Shown one piece after another: positions 1 through 5,006 of a stretch of DNA of 5,006 bases. Source of the DNA: an uncultured Clostridium sp. (GTDB taxonomy: Bacteria; Bacillota_A; Clostridia; Lachnospirales; Lachnospiraceae). Numbering within the stretch: the first letter of the stretch is position 1; the number at the start of each line of letters is the position of its first letter. The stretch is from contig USQV01000096.1 of assembly GCA_900556965.1 (NCBI GenBank), positions 1 to 5,006 on the forward strand, read 5' to 3'. The notes under the pieces were generated by a model, which was given only the letters and a program-made list of their open reading frames with translations, was not told where the DNA came from and searched no databases. The translations under genes were made by a program, and so were the position numbers.

Positions 1-301
1 CTTCGTAAGCAGCCTTCTCCCAGTAAAGACCGATCTCCGGATAACCTTCTCTGTGAGCAACTCTTGCCATTGCAAGATACATACCAACTTCCTTACATTC
101 ACCTTCATAGTTTGCTCTTAAATCTTCAAGGATATCTTCGCTGACACCCTGAGCAACGCCTACAACATGCTCAGCTGCCCAAGCCATATCCTCTTTCTGC
201 TCGATGAACTTGGATGCCGGTGCATTACATACCGGACATTTCTCCGGAGCAGAGTCACCTTCATGAACATAACCACATACTGTACATACAAATTTCTTCA
301 T
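1..301 (-). CDS. Reverse rubrerythrin (rubredoxin domain first), probable NADH-linked peroxidase, C-terminus beyond the window
   Basis: The first 100 codons are present; the gene leaves the window on the left. The protein opens with a rubredoxin-type iron site, C6-x2-C9 (CTVCG) and C22-x2-C25 (CPVC), then a linker and the first helices of a ferritin-like di-iron domain, with E66 in NYEGE as a likely first carboxylate ligand. In ordinary rubrerythrin the rubredoxin domain is C-terminal, so this is the reversed order known from Clostridium acetobutylicum. There it passes electrons from NADH oxidoreductases to reduce hydrogen peroxide to water in the cytoplasm. Such proteins are about 180 residues, so roughly half is missing. 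The ATG at 299-301 is preceded by AAGGAG (311-316) at 9-nt spacing. The gene has its own promoter (376-404) overlapped by a PerR-box-like palindrome, and perR lies just upstream on the same strand. Codon choice (GGT, GCT, GTT) suggests high expression. The NADH-peroxidase role is inferred from the family. Confidence 0.93.
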   Translation of the reverse strand, partial: MKKFVCTVCGYVHEGDSAPEKCPVCNAPASKFIEQKEDMAWAAEHVVGVAQGVSEDILEDLRANYEGECKEVGMYLAMARVAHREGYPEIGLYWEKAAYE

Positions 302-348
302 AGCCTTTTTCTCCTTTTCTGATGATATATTTGATTGTTTTTGAGATT

Positions 349-377
349 TTAATAATAGTAATTGTTACTGATATTAA
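349..377. promoter_or_regulatory. Putative PerR/Fur-family operator at the rubrerythrin promoter
   Basis: A 29-bp AT-rich interrupted palindrome. Outer arms are TTAATA (349-354) and TATTAA (372-377); inner arms are AGTAA (357-361) and TTACT (365-369) around a TTG centre. It overlaps the end of the -10 box and covers the expected start site near 369, which suits a repressor. PerR boxes are AT-rich 7-1-7 inverted repeats (B. subtilis consensus TTATAATNATTATAA). This is a variant, not a perfect match. Its plus-strand AATAATAGT also occurs in the perR operator. PerR binding is inferred from position and symmetry. Confidence 0.65.
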
Positions 378-404
378 GATACCACACAACCTCACGCTTG
401 TCAA
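376..404 (-). promoter_or_regulatory. Sigma-A-type promoter of the rubrerythrin gene
   Basis: Read on the minus strand: TTGACA (399-404), a 17-bp spacer, and TATCTT (376-381). The -35 hexamer is perfect, the spacing ideal, and the -10 matches 4 of 6. The predicted start is near 369, giving a leader of about 67 nt. A separate promoter here means the rubrerythrin need not depend on readthrough from perR. Confidence 0.8.
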
Positions 405-417
405 TAACAATTTATCA

Positions 418-440
418 AAAATCAAGATTAAAATCAAGAT
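418..440. repeat. Two tandem copies of an 11-nt unit upstream of the rubrerythrin promoter
   Basis: AAAATCAAGAT occurs at 418-428 and again at 430-440, separated by one base (period 12). The pair sits about 50 to 70 bp upstream of the predicted rubrerythrin start, between the perR stop codon and the -35 box. It could be an A/T-rich activator or UP-like region, or simply low-complexity sequence. I see no clear stem and T-run terminator for perR in this gap. Confidence 0.5.
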
Positions 441-452
441 CATTTGCAAACA

Positions 453-851
453 TCAATTGGCGGCCTTAGCCTTCAGGCAGTCCTCGCATTCGCCATAAAA
501 GAAAACAGAATGGGAATCTGCTCTTCCGGGAATAGAACCCTTTAGTAATTCTGAAGTGTCCCAGACCATGTTTTGCGGAAGGTCGATGACGGCACCACAG
601 GTTTTGCAGATAAAATGGTAATGTGGGTCTGTTGTATAATCAAAGTGTTCAGAACCATCGCCACAGGAAAATTTCATTATTTCGCCCAGATCACATAACA
701 GTTTAAGATTTCGATAAACAGTTCCAAGGCTGATGTTTGGGTATTCTTGGCGGATAGAAAGATACAGAGCATCGGCAGTAGGGTGATCCGTGCGATTTTT
801 CAGGCAGTTTTTAATAGATTCTCTTTGGCGGCTGTATTTTAGCATTTTCAA
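453..851 (-). CDS. perR: PerR-type peroxide-sensing repressor (Fur family)
   Basis: A Fur-family cytosolic metalloregulator that represses peroxide-defence genes until metal-catalysed oxidation releases it from DNA. Numbering from the upstream ATG at 860, the winged helix spans about 9-75 (recognition helix near SLGTVYRNL, 44-52), followed by the dimerisation domain. Every B. subtilis PerR regulatory-metal ligand has a counterpart: H26 (HPTAD), D74 (HFDY), H80 and H82 (HYH), D93 (VID). The structural zinc site is C85-x2-C88 and C125-x2-C128. The start is ambiguous. GGAGG (861-865) directly abuts the ATG at 858-860, leaving no spacing. A TTG at 849-851 lies 9 nt away, and an ATG at 843-845 lies 15 nt away. 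I chose TTG, giving 132 residues against 135 or 130. The N-terminus is shorter than in B. subtilis PerR. The gene has its own promoter with an overlapping Fur-like box, suggesting autorepression. A different Fur-family member is possible, but the aspartate at position 93 and the adjacent rubrerythrin favour PerR. Confidence 0.88.
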   Translation of the reverse strand: MKMLKYSRQRESIKNCLKNRTDHPTADALYLSIRQEYPNISLGTVYRNLKLLCDLGEIMKFSCGDGSEHFDYTTDPHYHFICKTCGAVIDLPQNMVWDTSELLKGSIPGRADSHSVFFYGECEDCLKAKAAN

Positions 852-883
852 TCCGCGCATCCTCCATTCCTAGTGTATTACTA

Positions 884-907
884 ATAACAATAATAGTTAT
901 CATTATA
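884..907. promoter_or_regulatory. Putative PerR/Fur box in the perR promoter
   Basis: On the minus strand TATAATGATAACTATTATT (889-907) matches the classical Fur box GATAATGATAATCATTATC at 15 of 19 positions by my count. An overlapping 17-bp inverted repeat has arms ATAAC (884-888) and GTTAT (896-900), with one mismatched inner pair. It lies on and just downstream of the perR -10 region, where a bound repressor would block transcription. Autoregulation by PerR is an inference. Confidence 0.65.
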
Positions 908-933
908 CTAACAAAACAATACTCTGTTGTCAA
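902..933 (-). promoter_or_regulatory. Sigma-A-type promoter of perR
   Basis: On the minus strand the -35 box is a perfect TTGACA (928-933). Two -10 boxes are possible: TAGTAT (905-910) at the ideal 17-bp spacing, or a perfect TATAAT (902-907) at a long 20-bp spacing. Either puts the start near 895-898, about 45 nt upstream of the coding region. Confidence 0.65.
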
Positions 934-975
934 GAAAATTCATGTTGAAATTCCGTGAAGCCTAATCCAATTTAA

Positions 976-1063
976 GCCAAACGTCCGTGAGACTTGGCGC
1001 GTGATTCTGGTACGCATCCTTGCGGAGCACTTATCTCAGTGGGAGTCTTCTCGACTGAGATAA
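976..1063. other. Structured intergenic element of successive stem-loops, function unknown
   Basis: Between the two divergent promoters the base composition becomes richer in G and C and inverted repeats follow one another. GCCAA (976-980) can pair with TTGGC (994-998), GCGT (999-1002) with ACGC (1012-1015), and TTATCTCAGT (1031-1040) with ACTGAGATAA (1054-1063). It lies upstream of both flanking promoters, so it is not an ordinary 5' leader of either gene unless an unseen promoter transcribes it. It could be a small RNA or a dispersed intergenic repeat. I cannot name a family, and the two shorter stems are weak on their own. Confidence 0.4.
1031..1063. repeat. Perfect 10-bp inverted repeat with a 13-nt loop
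   Basis: Arms TTATCTCAGT (1031-1040) and ACTGAGATAA (1054-1063) are exact reverse complements around a loop that itself contains GAG and CTC. No run of T follows on either strand, so it does not look like a standard intrinsic terminator. It ends 7 bp before the -35 box of the rightward gene, so it could also serve as a protein-binding site or as the end of an RNA element. Confidence 0.75.
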
Positions 1064-1069
1064 AATGCC

Positions 1070-1098
1070 TTGAAAGCAAATAATTTATTGCTTATACT
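1070..1098 (+). promoter_or_regulatory. Sigma-A-type promoter of the large multidomain gene
   Basis: TTGAAA (1070-1075), a 17-bp spacer and TATACT (1093-1098), each hexamer matching the consensus at 5 of 6 positions. The predicted start is near 1105, giving a leader of about 32 nt. No PerR-box-like palindrome overlaps it, so there is no sequence sign that this gene shares the control of its neighbours. Confidence 0.72.
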
Positions 1099-1122
1099 AT
1101 AGCTATTCCATATCCACGAAGC

Positions 1123-1129
1123 AGAGGTG
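1123..1129 (+). promoter_or_regulatory. Ribosome binding site deciding the start of the large gene
   Basis: AGAGGTG at 1123-1129, with the AGAGG core ending 9 nt before the ATG at 1137. A competing GTG start at 1127 in another frame lies inside this site and so cannot use it. This supports the 1137 start. Confidence 0.75.
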
Positions 1130-1136
1130 AATCACT

Positions 1137-4100
1137 ATGAGAAGCAGACATGCACGTCATCTGGCGACGGAATTATCAGCCAGAGTATTCGACCGGGAAT
1201 TTTTGAAAAGTGCCGGGATCAGCCGCCGCACTATGCAGGATATTTTTGTCCGCGACAAATGGGAGGAAACGCTGGAGGAGATATTTCCTGTGCAGAACCG
1301 CTTTACCTGCCTCCAGATCTTAGATCTCTGCAGGCCGGAGCTGTGGGCTCTCTCCGGGGAGCCGGAGGAAGGCTGGATCTCCTTTACTTATAAATTTGTG
1401 ACGCACATACTCTATCCGGATCCGGAATTTTCAAAATCCGCTGCAGCATATACAGCAGGCGCTTTCTTTTATCTGAGGCTGCTCCAGTTTTTCTTTGACG
1501 AGGAAAGAAAGGCCCTTCCCTTTGATCCCTTTGATGACTTCGAGCTGCTGCAGGAAAATGAATATATGAGCTTCGACCGGGCGGCCGAGTACAGCCACTT
1601 CATCCGAGAATTCAGAGACCAATATATATACGAAATGATGCGGTTAAACCGGGAGGCAACGCCCTTTGAAACCTTAAGCCACATCGCAGGGGTACACTAT
1701 GTCGCAATGACCGTGGCCCGCGGGCTTTATAAGGCCGGTGTCCCCATTGACCTCGCCCTCGCCTCCGGGGCGGCAGCAGGACACGACCTCGGAAAGTTCG
1801 GCTGCAAGCCCAATGAACGCGTTCCCTATCTCCACTATTACTATACAAACCAATGGTTTAGCGAACATCACATGGAAGGAATCGGCCATATTGCAGCGAA
1901 CCACTCCACATGGGATCTGGAGCTGGACAACATCACCGTGGAATCTCTTGTCCTGATCTATGCAGACTTTCGGGTAAAACAGATGCGCGGCGAGGACGGG
2001 AGAGAGCTGACAAAAATATACAGTCTGAAGGATTCCTTTGACGTGATCCTCTCAAAGCTTGATAACGTGGATGAGGCAAAACGGAACCGCTATCGGGTCG
2101 TATATGCCAGACTGTATGAATTTGAACGCTACATGATCTCACTGGGGGTCGATGTGGACCTAAACGGAGCCCCCGCAAAGCCGGAACCCAAAAAGGATAT
2201 TGTCCTGCAAAACAGCGGCCAGATCGTGACCTCCTTTACCTTTTTTGCCATCGAACACAATATCGATGTCATGCACCGTCTGGGAACAGAAAGACAATTC
2301 GGCAATATACTGGAGGCGGCACGCAGCGAAAAGGACTGGAAAAATGTCCGGGCGTACCTGAATATTTTTAATGAATATTCCATCCACTTAAATCACAAAC
2401 AGAAGGAACAGACTATCGCATTTTTGTACGAGCTCCTTGTAAACCGGGAAGGTGATATCAGAAGGCAGTCTGCTGCGCTGATCGGAAAAATGTTCGCAGA
2501 CTTCAATGCCGGATACAGAAAAGAGATTCCCGCAGACATGGCAGATCAGGATGACAGGACGGCCCTGACGCTATGGGCGGAGGCACTGGAAAAGATCATC
2601 TGCCCGGATTACAGACTGACCATGCAGCAGAAACGCAGGATCCAGAGCTCTTTAAAGTATGTGCTGCTGTCGATGACAGAGCACAGTGAGGAAAGAGTGC
2701 GGGAGGAAATGCTGGATGTCTTTATGAAATGGTTTGACGGCAGACACGGACTGAACGAGGACTCCACATTTGTTCTTCTGGACGCCGTATTCTCCCTGCC
2801 GGAGGAGCTTTATGAAAGAAACGGGCGTCTGGACTGTCTGATCCGATTCGCTGTCGGCCATCTGGATTATCCGGAAAATAAAGTCCGGGTCGCAGCGGTG
2901 CGCGCCTTAAAAGTCCTGACTGCTGCCGTAAAGCCGGAGAGCAACTGCTATCGGCTCGTGTGTGATGCCGTCAGAACCATGCGGCCCGAAAACATGACCA
3001 TGCTGTTTTTACAATACCGGATCTATACGAATCTTCGTCTGGATACGAGTGAGCAGCGGGAAATCCTGTATAAGAGCGACGTGATCGGAGATATCTTCTT
3101 AGAGAACCTGAAATCGGCAACACCGTGGATCTTAAAGGCAGTCAATATCAAGCTTCTGGCAGATCAGGTGGATCATGGCAGAAGGGAAAACATACTCCAT
3201 ATCTGTGCCCATCTCTCCAACCTGATCAAGGTCAGCGAGCATGTGGGAGTCCGGCATGATGCAGGAAAAGCACTGCTCCGATTGGGGCACCTTTTGTCGA
3301 CCGATCAGGCCAACGAGATCGCCGTAGAGCTTTTAAAGGGCCTCGAGGTGGGAGAATATGAGTTTTCCAAATACATTCCGGAATATCTCGGCGAATTTGC
3401 CTTATGGCTGCCGCCGGAACAGCTGGATGACCTGATCGAACGTCTTCACATTCTTCTGGCGAACGGAAATGAAAAGATCGTATCGGTCGCATTAGATACG
3501 CTGGGAGTCCTTTTAGAATGCTATTCCAGATATCCTGTGCGCTTCAAGGAAGGAAAAGGAATCGCAAAGGAGCGGAAGATCCGCCTCCTCGGCCTTATTT
3601 TAAGCTGCCTTGCTAATTACAGAGAACAGGTACGGCAGGAGGCAATGCTTGTGATCGGCCAGTATATCTTCGGATCGGAAAAAATGTCCGAGGAGGATAA
3701 GAACGACCTGTTTTCTCTGTGTTCCAAGAAGCTTTTGTTCCTGCTCAACGAAAATAAGGGAGGCGAGCTGAGCCTGTATTATCGTGCGGCCACATTGGCC
3801 CACATCAACCGGTTCATGTCCCACTATCAGCTGTTTGGCGGAAATATCGGTATGAAGGGACGGGATAAGGTCGCATTTTTCCCGGGCACCTTCGATCCCT
3901 TTACCCTGTCCCACAAGGAGATCGCAAGGCGGATCCGGGAGCTGGGATATACTGTATTTCTGGCCATTGATGAATTTTCATGGTCAAAAAAGACTCAGCC
4001 CCATCTGGTACGCCGGCAGATCGTAAATATGTCCATGGCAGATGAATTTTATGTCCACCTGTTCCCGGATGATATTCCGATCAACATTGCTAATCCGGCA

Positions 4101-5006
4101 GACTTAAAAAAACTCAGGGATATTTTTCCCGAACAGGATGTATACATAGTAGTAGGCTCCGACGTGATCCATAATGCCAGCTCCTATAAAAAAGCGCCGA
4201 CAGAAAACTCCATACACGGTTTTAATCATCTGATCTTCCGCCGTGCCGGTGATGCCCGGCCGGGAGAGATCTATGAATGCGTCACAGGAAAAGTGGAGGA
4301 ATTGGAGCTTCCCCCGGAGCTGGAGGACATCAGCTCCACGAAAATACGTGAAAATATCGATCATCACCGGGACATCTCCAACCTCATCGACCCGGTGGTG
4401 CAGGAATATATATACCACAAGGGCCTGTACCTGAGAGAACCGGAATATAAACCGATCCTGCGGGCAAAGGCGATCTCCTTTGAAAATAAATCCGGAAGCG
4501 ATAAAGAAACGATAGACATGCTGGCAAACACCGTTCTATACCGGAATCCGGATGCAGAGGCGATCCTCTCCGGAATATCAAGAGGTGATGAGCAGATTAT
4601 CATCCTTAAGAATGCGGCAGAGGGAGACCGCCCGGCCGGCTTTGCAAGCTACAGAGAGCTGAAGGCGGAAGAACTCTATACGGTTTTACGGAATATGGAT
4701 CTGGCCAATGCTGTCCGGAGAAGGACAAGCCGGGAGATGCTTTTGATCACGGGGATCTTTGTCAGTGAAACCAGGATCCATGACGGCGAGGCGATAAGGG
4801 ATTCCGCCCAGCTTTTGCTTACGGAGGTCATCACCCAGTCTCTGGAGAAAAACAGCAGCTTTGCCCTTTATGTAGCGGAACGCGGGATCACATCAAAGGA
4901 AACGATCTTTGCCTTGGAGCGGCAGGGCTTTCTCCGGCCGGAAGGCGTGGAGGACAGCGAGAGAAGAACGATCTACATGACCGATATGCATGAGCCGCTT
5001 TTACTC
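1137..5006 (+). CDS. Large multidomain protein: HD hydrolase, HEAT-like repeats, NadD-like nucleotidyltransferase, GNAT-like domain; 3' end beyond the window
   Basis: 1290 codons without a stop, open at the right edge. Residues 1-180 are helical with no domain I recognise. About 180-285 is an HD phosphohydrolase domain of YqeK-like style: H182/H187 (HIAGVH), H216-D217 (GHDLGK), H244/H245, H256 (NHS) and D277 (YAD). About 355-905 is helical with HEAT-like second helices, for example near 441-453, 519-530, 582-593, 705-717, 779-792 and 831-843. About 911-1099 resembles NadD and other adenylyl/cytidylyltransferases: GTFDPFTLSH (917-926), VVGSD (1005-1009), ISSTKIR (1065-1071), then a closing helix ending KGLYL. 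The usual HxGH reads T923-L-S-H926. From about 1105 a GNAT-like fold is likely (PAGFASY near 1166, LLITGIFV, and a late ERQGF). No signal peptide or membrane segment was seen, so it is probably cytosolic. YqeK hydrolyses Ap4A-type dinucleotides and NadD makes deamido-NAD. The substrates here are unknown. Domain order is fairly secure; catalysis by each domain is inferred. Confidence 0.9.
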   Translation, partial: MRSRHARHLATELSARVFDREFLKSAGISRRTMQDIFVRDKWEETLEEIFPVQNRFTCLQILDLCRPELWALSGEPEEGWISFTYKFVTHILYPDPEFSKSAAAYTAGAFFYLRLLQFFFDEERKALPFDPFDDFELLQENEYMSFDRAAEYSHFIREFRDQYIYEMMRLNREATPFETLSHIAGVHYVAMTVARGLYKAGVPIDLALASGAAAGHDLGKFGCKPNERVPYLHYYYTNQWFSEHHMEGIGHIAANHSTWDLELDNITVESLVLIYADFRVKQMRGEDGRELTKIYSLKDSFDVILSKLDNVDEAKRNRYRVVYARLYEFERYMISLGVDVDLNGAPAKPEPKKDIVLQNSGQIVTSFTFFAIEHNIDVMHRLGTERQFGNILEAARSEKDWKNVRAYLNIFNEYSIHLNHKQKEQTIAFLYELLVNREGDIRRQSAALIGKMFADFNAGYRKEIPADMADQDDRTALTLWAEALEKIICPDYRLTMQQKRRIQSSLKYVLLSMTEHSEERVREEMLDVFMKWFDGRHGLNEDSTFVLLDAVFSLPEELYERNGRLDCLIRFAVGHLDYPENKVRVAAVRALKVLTAAVKPESNCYRLVCDAVRTMRPENMTMLFLQYRIYTNLRLDTSEQREILYKSDVIGDIFLENLKSATPWILKAVNIKLLADQVDHGRRENILHICAHLSNLIKVSEHVGVRHDAGKALLRLGHLLSTDQANEIAVELLKGLEVGEYEFSKYIPEYLGEFALWLPPEQLDDLIERLHILLANGNEKIVSVALDTLGVLLECYSRYPVRFKEGKGIAKERKIRLLGLILSCLANYREQVRQEAMLVIGQYIFGSEKMSEEDKNDLFSLCSKKLLFLLNENKGGELSLYYRAATLAHINRFMSHYQLFGGNIGMKGRDKVAFFPGTFDPFTLSHKEIARRIRELGYTVFLAIDEFSWSKKTQPHLVRRQIVNMSMADEFYVHLFPDDIPINIANPADLKKLRDIFPEQDVYIVVGSDVIHNASSYKKAPTENSIHGFNHLIFRRAGDARPGEIYECVTGKVEELELPPELEDISSTKIRENIDHHRDISNLIDPVVQEYIYHKGLYLREPEYKPILRAKAISFENKSGSDKETIDMLANTVLYRNPDAEAILSGISRGDEQIIILKNAAEGDRPAGFASYRELKAEELYTVLRNMDLANAVRRRTSREMLLITGIFVSETRIHDGEAIRDSAQLLLTEVITQSLEKNSSFALYVAERGITSKETIFALERQGFLRPEGVEDSERRTIYMTDMHEPLLL

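Noticed and set aside
261..449. A 62-codon minus-strand frame across the rubrerythrin promoter
   Set aside because: Its sequence is low-complexity translation of the AT-rich promoter and operator, and its end overlaps the rubrerythrin start out of frame.
302..452. perR and the rubrerythrin gene as a strict two-gene operon
   Set aside because: The 151-bp gap contains a strong separate promoter and operator for the rubrerythrin. Readthrough is possible because no terminator is visible, but it is not needed.
1031..1063. Intrinsic terminator for a gene on either strand
   Set aside because: The stem is perfect but no T-run follows on either strand, and no gene ends nearby.
1127..1393. A GTG-start frame of 88 codons at the beginning of the large gene
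   Set aside because: Its start codon lies inside the ribosome binding site of the ATG at 1137, and it runs in another frame across sequence that codes for the long conserved protein. It is a shadow.
3852..3920. Internal ATG (residue 906) as the start of a standalone NadD gene
   Set aside because: The upstream frame is continuous and coding, there is no convincing ribosome binding site or promoter, and the context is better explained as a domain boundary.
1431..4603. Many minus-strand and alternate-frame ORFs of 60-104 codons within the large gene
   Set aside because: All lie opposite or within a reading frame with recognisable domain motifs, and none has a family resemblance of its own.

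Overview
The window looks like chromosomal DNA of an anaerobic Gram-positive bacterium of the Clostridia, most likely a Lachnospiraceae (Roseburia/Blautia/Eubacterium type). The clues are a reverse rubrerythrin (N-terminal rubredoxin domain) next to a PerR-type Fur-family regulator, strong AGGAG-like ribosome binding sites, sigma-A-like promoters in AT-rich spacers, and a very long multidomain protein of a kind I associate with this family. Assignment to genus is not possible from what is here.

Left part (1-940), minus strand: a peroxide-defence pair. perR (453-851) lies upstream of a reverse-rubrerythrin gene that runs off the left edge (1-301). Each has its own sigma-A-like promoter, and each promoter overlaps an AT-rich inverted repeat of the Fur/PerR-box type (349-377 and 884-907). 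The simplest reading is a PerR regulon in which PerR represses itself and the rubrerythrin until peroxide oxidises it. All five regulatory-metal ligands and all four structural zinc cysteines known from Bacillus subtilis PerR have counterparts here.

Middle (861-1136): a 276-bp divergent intergenic region. It holds the perR promoter and operator, then about 90 bp of GC-richer sequence that can fold into successive stem-loops, the last with a perfect 10-bp stem (1031-1063), and then a good promoter (TTGAAA-17-TATACT) and ribosome binding site for the rightward gene.

Right part (1137-5006), plus strand: a single reading frame of at least 1290 codons, open through the right edge. Because it has no stop in the window, a stop-to-stop ORF search can miss it, and all the short ORFs lying over it are shadows. 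The protein reads as an N-terminal helical region, an HD phosphohydrolase-type domain with its metal ligands intact, about 550 residues of HEAT-like helical repeats, a NadD/cytidylyltransferase-like nucleotidyltransferase domain with an altered HxGH motif, and a GNAT-like domain. HD hydrolases of the YqeK family and NadD are commonly neighbours or fusions in Firmicutes, so the architecture suggests one polypeptide that both makes and breaks nucleotide-type bonds. Its substrate is unknown. This protein is the most interesting item in the window. No tRNA, rRNA, CRISPR array or mobile element was seen.
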